NCBI GenBank assembly: GCA_900538305.1
Contig: UPXY01000009.1
Location: 1 to 64,000, forward strand
From: an uncultured Collinsella sp.
Lineage (GTDB): Bacteria > Actinomycetota > Coriobacteriia > Coriobacteriales > Coriobacteriaceae
Length of the DNA stretch: 64,000 nucleotides
Direction of reading: 5' to 3'
Positions within the stretch are counted from its first letter, which is position 1; every line of letters begins with the position of its first letter. The notes under the pieces are model-generated. The model saw nothing but the letters and a program-made list of their open reading frames with translations, did not search any database and was not told where the DNA came from. Shown in pieces: positions 34,599-42,614 of the stretch. A program made the position numbers and the translations under genes.

Positions 34599-36755
34599 AT
34601 GGATATCATCGCAACGCTCGCGGCGGAGCTGTCGCTCAAGCCCGCTGCCGTCGACGCCGCTGTCAAGCTCATCGACGAGGGAAACACCATCCCGTTCATC
34701 GCGCGCTACCGCAAGGAGGCGACGGGTGGCATGGACGACGTCGCGTTGCGCACGCTCGACGACCGCCTCACCTATCTGCGGAACCTCGAGCAGCGCAAGG
34801 AAGACGTCATTTTGCTCATCGGTGCGCAGGGCAAGCTCACACCGGAGCTCGAGGAAGAGATTCGCGCCGCCACGCAGCTCCAGCGCGTGGAAGACCTCTA
34901 CAAGCCCTACCGCAAGAAGCGCCAAACGCGTGCGCAAAAGGCGCGCGAGGCGGGACTCGAGCCGCTTGCGAACATGATCATCATGCAGGTCACATCCAAA
35001 GGTACGCCGCTCGATGCCGCTGCGCCCTTCGTGACGCCCGAAGCGGCGGAGGCGGGCTACGACACGCCGGAGAAGGCGCTCGCCGGCGCGCAGGATATCG
35101 TGGCCGAAACGGTGGCGGAAGACCCGGAGAACGTGGCGGATTTGCGCTCGTTCACGGAGGGCACGGGCGAGATCGTGTCCGTTGCCGTCGACGCGAACGA
35201 AAAGACGCCCTACGAGCCGTATTACGACTTCGACGAGCCCGCGCGGAAGATCCCCAACCATCGAATCCTCGCCATCGACCGCGGTGAGCGCGAGGGTAAG
35301 CTCCGCGTGCGCGTGGGCGTGGATACGGAGGCCGCCGTCGCGCGCCTCGCCCGTCGCTGGCCGCGCCGCCAGGGAGGGTTCGCCCCGGTGCTCGACGCTG
35401 CCATCGCCGACGGCTACAAGCGCCTCATGGCGCCCTCGCTCGAGCGTGAGCTGCGCGCGAAGCTCACCGTGCGTGCGCAAACGGAGGCGATCAAGGTCTT
35501 CGGCAAAAACCTGGAGAGCCTGCTTTCCGCCCGTCCCGTGCGTGGCGCCCGCGTGATCGCGCTCGACCCTGGCTATCGCACGGGTTGCAAGGTGGCGGTG
35601 CTCGACGAGACGGGCAAGCTGCTCGATCATGGCGTGGTGTTTCCCACGCCGCCGCGCCGCGATGTTGCCGGTGCGAAGTGCGAGCTGGCGCGTCTGGTGA
35701 AGCGCTACAACATCAACACCATCGTGATCGGTAACGGCACGGCGAGCCGCGAGACGGAAGAGGTCGTCTCGGGCTTCATCGCGGAGACGGCACCCGAGCT
35801 GCGCTACACCATCGTGAACGAAGCCGGAGCCTCCGTGTATTCCGCGAGCGAGCTGGCGAGCCAGGAGTACCCGGAGCTCGACGTGACCACGCGCGGCGCC
35901 ATGAGCCTGGGCCGGCGTTTGCAAGATCCGCTCGCAGAGCTCGTGAAGATTCCGCCGCAATCTATTGGCGTGGGGCAATACCAGCACGATCTTGACCAGA
36001 CGGAGCTCGCGCGCACGCTCGGGCACGTGGTGGAGGACGTGGTGAATCGCGTGGGGGTGGACGTGAACACGGCGAGCGCGAGCCTCCTTGGTTACGTCTC
36101 CGGCATCACGCCGCAGGTGGCGCGAAACATCGTGGCGTACCGCGAGGAGCACGGCGCGTTCACCGATCGCAAGCAGTTCCTCGACGTGCCGAAGCTCGGC
36201 CCCAAGGCGTTCCAGAACGCGGCGGGATTCCTACGCATTCCGGACGGTGCGAACCCGCTCGATGCGACGGCGGTGCATCCGGAGAGCTACGCCGTGGCGC
36301 GCGAAGTGCTGCATCGTGCAGGTGTTTCGGCCTCTGACCTGGCTGCCGGCGGCGTGCCGGATATCGAGCGCCGCGTGGGCAGTGTTTCCGCGCTCGCGGG
36401 CGAGCTGGGGTGCGGCCTGCTCACGCTCTTCGATATCATCGACGAGCTTAAGAAGCCTGGTCGCGACCCGCGCGACGACGCGCCGGAGGTCGTGTTCAGC
36501 AAGCAGGCGCTTTCCATCGACGATCTTGAACCCGGCATGGAGCTCACCGGCACCGTGCGCAACGTGGTGGACTTCGGCGCGTTCGTGGACGTGGGCGTTC
36601 ATCAGGACGGGCTCGTGCACATCTCGAAGCTCTCGACGCGGTTCGTGAAGCATCCGAGCGATGTTGTGGCCGTGGGCGACACCGTTCAGGTATGGGTCGA
36701 GCGTGTGGATCGCGAGCGCGGCAAGATTTCACTCACCATGGTGAAGGGCAGGTAG
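34599..36755 (+). CDS. tex: Tex RNA-binding protein (S1 domain)
   Basis: Tex is a cytoplasmic transcription accessory factor related to eukaryotic Spt6. The 718-residue chain has the N-terminal FIARYRKEATGGMDD, a YqgF/RNase H-like part with ALDPGYRTGCKVAV, a helix-hairpin-helix with GITPQVARNIVAYREEHG, and a C-terminal S1 domain (about 640-718; GTVRNVVDFGAFVDVGVHQDG). ATG 34599 has TGGAGAGG before it. The gene is intact and typical. Confidence 0.95.
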   Translation: MDIIATLAAELSLKPAAVDAAVKLIDEGNTIPFIARYRKEATGGMDDVALRTLDDRLTYLRNLEQRKEDVILLIGAQGKLTPELEEEIRAATQLQRVEDLYKPYRKKRQTRAQKAREAGLEPLANMIIMQVTSKGTPLDAAAPFVTPEAAEAGYDTPEKALAGAQDIVAETVAEDPENVADLRSFTEGTGEIVSVAVDANEKTPYEPYYDFDEPARKIPNHRILAIDRGEREGKLRVRVGVDTEAAVARLARRWPRRQGGFAPVLDAAIADGYKRLMAPSLERELRAKLTVRAQTEAIKVFGKNLESLLSARPVRGARVIALDPGYRTGCKVAVLDETGKLLDHGVVFPTPPRRDVAGAKCELARLVKRYNINTIVIGNGTASRETEEVVSGFIAETAPELRYTIVNEAGASVYSASELASQEYPELDVTTRGAMSLGRRLQDPLAELVKIPPQSIGVGQYQHDLDQTELARTLGHVVEDVVNRVGVDVNTASASLLGYVSGITPQVARNIVAYREEHGAFTDRKQFLDVPKLGPKAFQNAAGFLRIPDGANPLDATAVHPESYAVAREVLHRAGVSASDLAAGGVPDIERRVGSVSALAGELGCGLLTLFDIIDELKKPGRDPRDDAPEVVFSKQALSIDDLEPGMELTGTVRNVVDFGAFVDVGVHQDGLVHISKLSTRFVKHPSDVVAVGDTVQVWVERVDRERGKISLTMVKGR

Positions 36756-36888
36756 CCACGCGGTAGTCGCGAGCTGCCGCCGCGTGTTGTTCGCTGTCGC
36801 TTCGCGCTGCCTTGAGCCGCCCGCAATCTCTGCGCGACACCGCCATCTTCCACCGTCGCGCTCCACCCGCCGCCGCTTCGCGTCTAAA

Positions 36889-36949
36889 GTTGGCAGTTTT
36901 ATGCGTGAAGGCCGTGCTAGCATGGTCTTCATGCATAAAAGTGGCAAGT
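36889..36949. promoter_or_regulatory. Imperfect palindrome upstream of the macro-domain gene
   Basis: GTTGGCAGTTTTATGCGTGAAG is mirrored imperfectly by CTTCATGCATAAAAGTGGCAA around GCCGTGCTAGCATGG. It ends about 45 bases before the macro-domain start and could be an operator or promoter region. Confidence 0.45.
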
Positions 36950-36992
36950 TTGGCCGCGAAGGAAACCGGCGGCGCAGGGGGAGGAGCGCACC

Positions 36993-38138
36993 ATGCCGTT
37001 CAGCATCGTAAGGAACGACATCGCCCGCGTGCATGCGGACGTGCTGGTCAATGCTGCGAACACGCGCCTTGCCGAGGGCGGTGGCGTGTGCGGCGCGCTC
37101 TTCGCGGCGGCGGGGCGCGAGCAGATGCGTGCCGCGTGCGATGCCATCGGCGGCTGTCCCACGGGGAGCGCGGTGGCGACGCCGGCGTTCAATTTGCCAG
37201 CGCGCTGGTGCGTCCATGCGGTAGGTCCTATCTGGCGCGGCGGCAGGCATGGCGAAGAGGCGGCGCTGCGCAGCTGCTATCAGAGCATGTTCGCCCGCGT
37301 GGCGGAGCTTGGCGCGCGCTCGGTGGCGTACCCGCTCATCTCTGCTGGTATCTATGGGTATCCGGCGGAGGCGGCGCTTGCGGTGGCGCGCGATGAGACG
37401 CGGGCGTTTTTGGCGGAGCACGACGACATAGAGGTCACGCTCGTGGTCTTCGACCGATCTACCGTGCGGTTGGGGAGCGCGCTCGAGCAGGAGATTCGCG
37501 AGTACATCGACGATGAGTACGTCGCGCAGAGCCCGCATGTGCGTCGACGCGGTGCGGAGCTTGAGCGCGAAGCGCGTTGGGCCGCGGGTGCCGCGGCGCC
37601 TGCGGCCGCGAAACCGGAGGCGGAAGATGCCGAAAGCACGGCTCGCAAGGTCGATTTCTTCGCGTCCTCGTTTGCGGGCGATGATGCCGAAGAATCCGTC
37701 CCAGACGGTGCCGTGTTCCGCGCGTGCAGCGTTGCTGCACCGGCTTCCGCAGCGGGTGCCGCTCCCACTGAGTTGGAGGATTTGCTCGAACACCTGGACG
37801 CCGGTTTCTCGGAGACGCTCCTCGCCCTCATCGACCAGCGGGGTCTTGCGGATGCCGAGGTCTACCACCGCGCGAACCTCAGCCGACAGCTGTTCTCGAA
37901 GATTCGCAGCAATCCCGCGTATCGGCCGACGAAGCCCACGGCGGTTGCGCTTGCCATGGCGCTTGAGCTCGATGTTCCCGCGACGCAGGACTTGCTTTCG
38001 CGCGCGGGGCTCACGCTTTCGCGCACGAGCAAGTTCGATGTGATCGTGCGGTTCTTCCTGGAGCGCGGTATCTACGACATCTACCAGCTCAACGAAGCGC
38101 TTTTTGCTTACGACCAGCCGTTGGTGGGATCGTTCTAA
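36993..38138 (+). CDS. Macro-domain protein with C-terminal helical domain
   Basis: Residues 1-170 form a macro domain that binds or hydrolyses ADP-ribose: VNAANTRLAEGGGVCGALF and the phosphate loop ISAGIYGYP are both clear. A linker rich in Ala and Glu (about 185-250) leads to a conserved helical domain (about 265-381; YHRANLSRQLFSKIRSNPAYRPTK) that resembles a helix-turn-helix. The 381-residue protein may regulate or de-ADP-ribosylate targets. GGGGGAGGAG precedes ATG 36993. VWA and ADP-ribosylglycohydrolase genes follow on the same strand. Confidence 0.82.
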   Translation: MPFSIVRNDIARVHADVLVNAANTRLAEGGGVCGALFAAAGREQMRAACDAIGGCPTGSAVATPAFNLPARWCVHAVGPIWRGGRHGEEAALRSCYQSMFARVAELGARSVAYPLISAGIYGYPAEAALAVARDETRAFLAEHDDIEVTLVVFDRSTVRLGSALEQEIREYIDDEYVAQSPHVRRRGAELEREARWAAGAAAPAAAKPEAEDAESTARKVDFFASSFAGDDAEESVPDGAVFRACSVAAPASAAGAAPTELEDLLEHLDAGFSETLLALIDQRGLADAEVYHRANLSRQLFSKIRSNPAYRPTKPTAVALAMALELDVPATQDLLSRAGLTLSRTSKFDVIVRFFLERGIYDIYQLNEALFAYDQPLVGSF

Positions 38139-38164
38139 GAGGCCGGCTCGCTCTGGCACCCAGC

Positions 38165-38337
38165 CACTGGGGACGGGTGTTATTGGCTCGCCATTGGGGA
38201 CGGGGGTTATTGGCTGGTGTGCGCCGCTGGGGACAGAGAGCCAGCCAATTGCGCCCGTCCCCAATGGCTGGCTTTGAGTCAATTGCACCCGCCCCCAATG
38301 GCTGCACCAGCCAATAACCCCCGTCCCCAATGGCGAG
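38165..38337. repeat. Array of 'ccattggggacggg' units with a perfect 33-bp inverted repeat
   Basis: The 33-base arms at 38187-38219 and 38305-38337 are exact reverse complements. Between and beside them lie four more partial units of the same sequence in both orientations. It fills the gap between the macro-domain and VWA genes and could form a long cruciform. Confidence 0.85.
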
Positions 38338-38425
38338 TCGTAGATGTCGCCTGGCGGTTTACCTACGCTGCCCGCGCCATTCGTAACCTTATACGTGTCA
38401 GATCCACCTGGCAAAGGAGGCACGT

Positions 38426-39151
38426 ATGAACGACAAGAAGAACGGTGCAAGCAAGGCAAACAAGGCAGCCAAGCCAACCAAGGCCAGCAAGCGCGACCGC
38501 AAGCGTCCGCTGCGCACAGAGCTCGTCTTCATCTTGGACGCGAGCGGATCCATGGGCGGGCTCGAAGACGATACCATCGGCGGCTCCAACACCATGATCG
38601 ACGAGAATCGCGGGCTGCCGGGTGAGGCGAAGGTCTCGGTCGTCACGTTCAACGACCGCTCGAACGTGCAGCTCGACCGCGTGGACATCGACGAAGTGCC
38701 GCATCTCACGCGTAAGGAGTATCGCTGCAGCGGGTGCACGGCACTCCTTGATGCGGTGGGCGGCGCCATCGATCACATCGACCTCGTGCAGCGCGTCCAG
38801 CCGAAGGGCTATGAAGCGCAGAAGGTACTCTTCGCCATCACGACGGACGGCATGGAGAACGCGAGTCGCAGGTACACATACGCCCGCGTGAAGCATCTCA
38901 TCGAGCGTCACCGCGAGATGGGCTGGGAGTTCATCTTCATCGGCGCGAACATCGACGTGGGGGCGGAGGCCGAACGCTTGGGCATCGACCGCCAGCGCGC
39001 GGTGCCCTACATCGCTGACGACTTCGGCACGGGTGCGGTGTATCGCGCGGCGAGCGGGGCGGTGCATGCGATGCGTTGCGACGCGCCGCTTGAGTCCAGC
39101 GGTTGGCGCGACGAGCTGGACGAAGACGTGCGCACGCGTGGGGGAAAGTAG
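38426..39151 (+). CDS. VWA-domain protein
   Basis: The 241-residue protein begins with about 30 Lys/Ala-rich residues and then a von Willebrand A domain. The metal-ion site is present as DASGSMG (residues 38-44), CTALLDAVGG and TTDGMEN. There is no signal peptide, so it acts in the cytoplasm, as TerY-like VWA proteins do. It lies seven bases before the ADP-ribosylglycohydrolase gene and is almost surely co-transcribed with it. AGGAGG precedes the ATG. Confidence 0.85.
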   Translation: MNDKKNGASKANKAAKPTKASKRDRKRPLRTELVFILDASGSMGGLEDDTIGGSNTMIDENRGLPGEAKVSVVTFNDRSNVQLDRVDIDEVPHLTRKEYRCSGCTALLDAVGGAIDHIDLVQRVQPKGYEAQKVLFAITTDGMENASRRYTYARVKHLIERHREMGWEFIFIGANIDVGAEAERLGIDRQRAVPYIADDFGTGAVYRAASGAVHAMRCDAPLESSGWRDELDEDVRTRGGK

Positions 39152-39157
39152 GGCAGC

Positions 39158-39937
39158 ATGGCGACGACGCTTCGTGATTGCGTCTACGGCCAGGCGGTGG
39201 GCGACGCGCTTGGCGTGCCGTACGAATTCCGCCCGCGCGGGACGTTTCTGTGTACGGGCATGGTGGGACACGGAAGCCACAACCAGCTGGCGGGCACCTG
39301 GAGCGACGACACGTCCATGGCGCTTGCGATTTGCGACAGCTACCGCGAGCTGGGACGTATAGACGTGGACGATATTCGCGCGCGCTTCGTGCGGTGGTAC
39401 CGCGAGGGCGCATACACCGTCGGTGGCCTCTTCGATATTGGCGGAACGACGGCGCGGGCGCTCGACCAGGGCTTTGGGTGCGCTGGCGAGAGCGATAACG
39501 GCAACGGCTCTCTTATGCGCGCGGTGCCGCTTGCGTTCATGGGCGCGACGGACGACGAGGTGCGGGCGGTTTCGGCCATCACGCACGCGCATCCCACGTC
39601 TACCGAGGCCTGTGTGTGCATGGTGCAAGCGGCTCGCGCGCTCATGGCGGGCGCCAGCCCAGCGCAGGTGGCGGGGGAGATCGCGGGGCGGCCGGTAGAG
39701 GAGGTGCGCTCGGGCGGGTATGTGCTCGACACGTTCGACGCCGCGCTCTGGTGCCTGGCCACGACGTCTGGCTACCGCGACTGCGTGCTCGCGGCCGTGA
39801 ATCTGGGCGACGATACGGATACCACTGCTGCCGTGGCGGGCGCGCTTGCGGGGATCGTATACGGGGCGGCGAGCATCCCGCCGGAGTGGCTCGCCGCCCT
39901 GCGCGGGAAGGATGCTATCGAGCACTGCCTGGGATAG
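39158..39937 (+). CDS. ADP-ribosylglycohydrolase (ARH/DraG family)
   Basis: The 259-residue enzyme is of the family that removes ADP-ribose from proteins or small molecules. The metal-binding motifs are complete: TWSDDTSM (residues 47-54) near the N-terminus and GDDTDTTAAVAG (about 216-228) near the end, with NGNGSLMR between. It follows the VWA gene closely and the macro-domain gene at a distance, so the three may reverse ADP-ribosylation together. Confidence 0.9.
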   Translation: MATTLRDCVYGQAVGDALGVPYEFRPRGTFLCTGMVGHGSHNQLAGTWSDDTSMALAICDSYRELGRIDVDDIRARFVRWYREGAYTVGGLFDIGGTTARALDQGFGCAGESDNGNGSLMRAVPLAFMGATDDEVRAVSAITHAHPTSTEACVCMVQAARALMAGASPAQVAGEIAGRPVEEVRSGGYVLDTFDAALWCLATTSGYRDCVLAAVNLGDDTDTTAAVAGALAGIVYGAASIPPEWLAALRGKDAIEHCLG

Positions 39938-40026
39938 GGGTTGGATGGGAATGAGCCCGCTTCATCCTCCCTTAGGGTGAGGATGGCGTGGCTCGTTTCC
40001 GCTGCACATATGCGCTGATTGGGACG

Positions 40027-40548
40027 CTACCTATCAAGTTCGGCGAGCAGCTCGAGCCCTTCCTCGGCGGTAATGCAGAAATCGCCTACGTGCCGTCTGA
40101 GCGTGTCGTCGTGCGTCATGAGGAAGTTCGCATCGACGGCGTCGAGCGCGGCGAGGACAAGGTCGTCTTCGAAGTCGTCATGAATGCGCTTGTAAGTGAA
40201 TGCGCCGAGCACCTCAGCGCGACCAATGGGCGCAACAAGAGCCTTTTCGAGCACGTTGCGCACGCAGCCCCAGGAAACCTCGCGCGCTGCAGCGGCGATT
40301 TCGGGCGTGACGTCCTTTCCGGCATGCCGAGCGTCGAGCTTCATGAGGCTTGCCAACTGGTACGCGAGGTCCTTGAGCGAAAGCGATGGGATATAGAGTA
40401 CGATGTTCTCGCATTCGAAGGCTCTTGCTATAAACGTGCTTACCGCCTTGTGGTGCGCGCTGCGCGCAAGGAAGTAGTCGAGCCATACGTTGGTGTCGAC
40501 GAGGATCTTGATGGGAAGGCGAGCGTCTTCACGCGGAGACTTCGTCAT
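40027..40548 (-). CDS. PIN-domain toxin of a TA pair
   Basis: PIN proteins are Mg-dependent RNases; as VapC-type toxins they cut tRNA or rRNA. The 173-residue product has ILVDTNVWLDYF (first Asp at residue 18), a central acidic DFEDDLVLAAL and a C-terminal NFLMTHDD, which supplies the last acidic residues. Its ATG overlaps the antitoxin stop (ATGA at 40545-40548), fixing the start. Confidence 0.85.
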   Translation of the reverse strand: MTKSPREDARLPIKILVDTNVWLDYFLARSAHHKAVSTFIARAFECENIVLYIPSLSLKDLAYQLASLMKLDARHAGKDVTPEIAAAAREVSWGCVRNVLEKALVAPIGRAEVLGAFTYKRIHDDFEDDLVLAALDAVDANFLMTHDDTLRRHVGDFCITAEEGLELLAELDR

Positions 40549-40892
40549 GCGAGCCCCCATTTCTCGAGCTGCTCGGCTGCGGCAAGCTCGCGGAGTTCGT
40601 AGTAATCGACGGCACCGTCCACGGGCTCCTCGATGCCGACCTCCTGGTAGAAGGTCGAGACGATCGCAGCGCCTTCAGACATGCGGTCGGGAGTGTCGCC
40701 GTCCGTTGCGCCGGCGGCTTGATCTCCGCGCAGCAGATGCGTCAAGGCGGGCGGGAGCGTGCCCTGCACGGTAGCGAACTCCCACAGCGCGCGCACGACC
40801 TGCGACGGCGTGTACCCAAGCTCGGCGATGACAGCGTTGCCGGATGCCTTGAGGGCGGAGTCCATGCGGATGTTCATCTGTGCGGCGGCCAT
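40545..40892 (-). CDS. RelB/DinJ-type antitoxin
   Basis: The 115-residue protein begins MAAAQMNIRMDSALKASGNAVIAELGYTPSQVVRALW, a ribbon-helix-helix of the RelB/DinJ kind that binds operator DNA. The C-terminal acidic half should wrap the toxin. It is paired with a PIN toxin rather than the usual RelE fold. AGGAGG precedes the ATG at 40892. Confidence 0.85.
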   Translation of the reverse strand: MAAAQMNIRMDSALKASGNAVIAELGYTPSQVVRALWEFATVQGTLPPALTHLLRGDQAAGATDGDTPDRMSEGAAIVSTFYQEVGIEEPVDGAVDYYELRELAAAEQLEKWGLA

Positions 40893-40903
40893 GGCAACCT
40901 CCT

Positions 40904-40931
40904 GCTATACGAATTCTGTAATAAGTATAGC
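40904..40931. promoter_or_regulatory. Inverted-repeat operator of the RelB/PIN pair
   Basis: GCTATAC (40904-40910) and GTATAGC (40925-40931) flank 14 bases just upstream of the antitoxin Shine-Dalgarno. TTGCTA and TATAGC on the minus strand, 18 bases apart, could be the promoter. Autoregulation is inferred. Confidence 0.5.
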
Positions 40932-41048
40932 AAACGGGTTGCTCGGGGATGGGTTGGTTGGGGACGGGTTCGTTTCATCCCCCTTGGGTGCCGAGGCGTC
41001 GCTGCTCGTTGCTGCTCCGATCTTGCAAAGCGAAGCTGCACCGAGTCA

Positions 41049-41089
41049 AAGATTATTCTAGATAGAATTATTCTGCGGAGAATAATCTT
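41049..41089. repeat. Nested AT-rich inverted repeat
   Basis: AAGATTATTCT (41049-41059) mirrors AGAATAATCTT (41079-41089), and a third ATTATTCT (41067-41074) can pair with the same right arm through a four-base loop. The two alternative hairpins exclude each other. No gene covers it. Confidence 0.6.
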
Positions 41090-41194
41090 GCTGGCATATT
41101 CGGCGTGAATGGCATGGTTATGAAGGCTTGCGGTAGAACGGGGTGCGAGAACCCGATGGTGTACCACGTGAGGATTGAACCCAAACCACACCTC

Positions 41195-41851
41195 CTACTC
41201 AAGCCACCAGTCAACATCTACCGAACACTCAACCTCGATTGGCTCGGGGTTGAGATTGGGAAGATCATCATCCTCTTGGGCTGCCGAAGGACGCTCCAAG
41301 CAAAATCTAGCTGAAGCACTAAAGTCTCCGTCGTATCGCTTATAGCTGATTTGCCGGACATCTCCAAGTCGTTTTCCCGCCGCCGAAGCAAGCGTCTCTG
41401 CACTAAAGCGCGCTTTTTTGACTGCTTCTCCAAGTAGTTTTGCTTCTTCGGCATCCTCGTCTTCAAGTGAAAAGAACACATCGGTACTTGCTTTTATCGC
41501 GGATTTGGCCAGTGCTGTCCAGATGGCGGAAACGACGTGCTTCGACATCTTAACGTGTAAAAATCCAAGGGCTGAGTATTCGTATCCGGTTATAGTGCGC
41601 CCACGCCGCGAGTGGTTCGCATACGACGCATATCCAAATACCTTAAGTTCGCTCTCAAGCCCAAACTGCTTCAGAGCCGTTTGCGCACGTTTAACGTCCT
41701 CAGCACATTGCTTCGTGCACTCATTCTGGTCTCGCCCGTGACCTTGGAAACGGATCATGAATTTGGCGATGTCGGCTTCAACGGAATCCTTGGCAGTGGC
41801 GTTTACGCAAACGACCGACTTGTTTAGGGATGTGCTTTCCTTGGTGCTTAT
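41195..41851 (-). CDS. SIMPL-domain (DUF541) protein with no standard start
   Basis: The chain of about 218 residues matches the SIMPL fold: an early VVCVNATAKDSVEADIAKFMIRF strand-helix, QCAEDVKRAQTALKQFG, then YEYSALGFLHV. The family includes periplasmic and cytoplasmic proteins of unclear role. The expected start region has AAAGGA, then an ATA at 41851 where an ATG should be. The first in-frame ATG upstream (41998) lies inside the divergent DinJ promoter. Either the start codon was lost or a rare ATA start is used. Confidence 0.6.
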   Translation of the reverse strand: MSTKESTSLNKSVVCVNATAKDSVEADIAKFMIRFQGHGRDQNECTKQCAEDVKRAQTALKQFGLESELKVFGYASYANHSRRGRTITGYEYSALGFLHVKMSKHVVSAIWTALAKSAIKASTDVFFSLEDEDAEEAKLLGEAVKKARFSAETLASAAGKRLGDVRQISYKRYDGDFSASARFCLERPSAAQEDDDLPNLNPEPIEVECSVDVDWWLE

Positions 41852-41954
41852 AGGTAGTTCCTTTCGTTGATACTCGAAGGTGCGCAGGTCATACAGTAGC
41901 GGTTCGTGCGGACAAAAAGGGGTTCTGAGCGATTGCTTCGGCTCGCAATGGGTA

Positions 41955-41983
41955 TACAATATCAGACAATGTAGGATATTGTA
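41955..41983. promoter_or_regulatory. Operator of the DinJ/YafQ pair
   Basis: TACAATATC (41955-41963) and GATATTGTA (41975-41983) form a perfect 9-bp inverted repeat over the probable -10 region (TACAAT). It lies 14 bases before the antitoxin ATG, where a DinJ dimer pair would bind. Confidence 0.7.
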
Positions 41984-41996
41984 GTATGGAGCAATC

Positions 41997-42281
41997 ATGC
42001 CTACCGTAGCAGCGACCGAGTCCATCTCCGCAAAGCTTCGCAAGGATGAGAAGGATCGCTTTACTCTCATCTGCGACGAAATCGGCACATCGCCGAGTAA
42101 CGCCATTCGCATGTTCGTCTCTGCATTCAACCGCCGCGGAGGTTTTCCGTTTGACCCCTCTAATCCCAACGGGTTCAGCCAAGAGACGCTGGCGGCGATG
42201 AATGACGCGGTGACTGGCAGGAACCTCTCCGGCCCCTACCGCACCGTCAAGGAGGCTATGGCCGCCCTCGACGAGGAGTAG
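41997..42281 (+). CDS. dinJ: RelB/DinJ-family antitoxin
   Basis: The 94-residue protein has a ribbon-helix-helix N-terminus (SISAKLRKDEKDRFTLICDEIGTSPSNAIRMFV) and a C-terminal toxin-binding tail. GGAG lies five bases before the ATG. Its gene ends three bases before the YafQ-like toxin gene, so the two are translated together. Confidence 0.9.
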   Translation: MPTVAATESISAKLRKDEKDRFTLICDEIGTSPSNAIRMFVSAFNRRGGFPFDPSNPNGFSQETLAAMNDAVTGRNLSGPYRTVKEAMAALDEE

Positions 42282-42284
42282 GCC

Positions 42285-42563
42285 ATGCTGGAGCTGAGGT
42301 TCACTGCCAAATTCAAGAAGGATTACAAGCGCATCAAGCGACAGGGTAAGGATCTTTCGAAGCTCGAGCGAACTCTTGAGGCGCTGGTACGCCAGGAAGT
42401 CTTGCCTGAGGCAATGCGCGACCATTCGCTTGGCGGTACGTATCGCGGACACCGCGAGTGTCATATTGAGTCTGACCGGCTTCTCCTATACCGCATCGAC
42501 GAGGAAGGGCTTGTGCTCGTTGCGACGCGCACGGGGAGCCATAGCGAGCTGTTGGGGATGTAA
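42285..42563 (+). CDS. yafQ: YafQ-family mRNA interferase toxin
   Basis: YafQ is a ribosome-dependent RNase of the RelE superfamily. The 92-residue protein shows TAKFKKDYKRIKRQGKD, HSLGGTYRGHRECHI and LLYRIDEEGLVLVATRTGSHSELL, with the catalytic histidines (H in DHSLGG, H in GHREC and H in GSHSEL) conserved. It directly follows its antitoxin. Confidence 0.92.
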   Translation: MLELRFTAKFKKDYKRIKRQGKDLSKLERTLEALVRQEVLPEAMRDHSLGGTYRGHRECHIESDRLLLYRIDEEGLVLVATRTGSHSELLGM

Positions 42564-42614
42564 GAGGGTGCGTGGTTATGCAGAGAGTTACATTTCCAGA
42601 GAAGGAGCATATGA

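Noticed and set aside
34491..36152. A 553-codon minus-strand frame across tex
   Set aside because: It lies fully inside the clear tex coding sequence and has His/Arg/Leu-rich shadow composition.
38165..38337. Possible CRISPR array because of repeated units
   Set aside because: The units are in both orientations, spacing is irregular, and no cas genes are present.
41150..41195. A GGTTCAATCC sequence (minus strand) like a tRNA T-loop
   Set aside because: The T-stem does not pair and no other tRNA arms are present.
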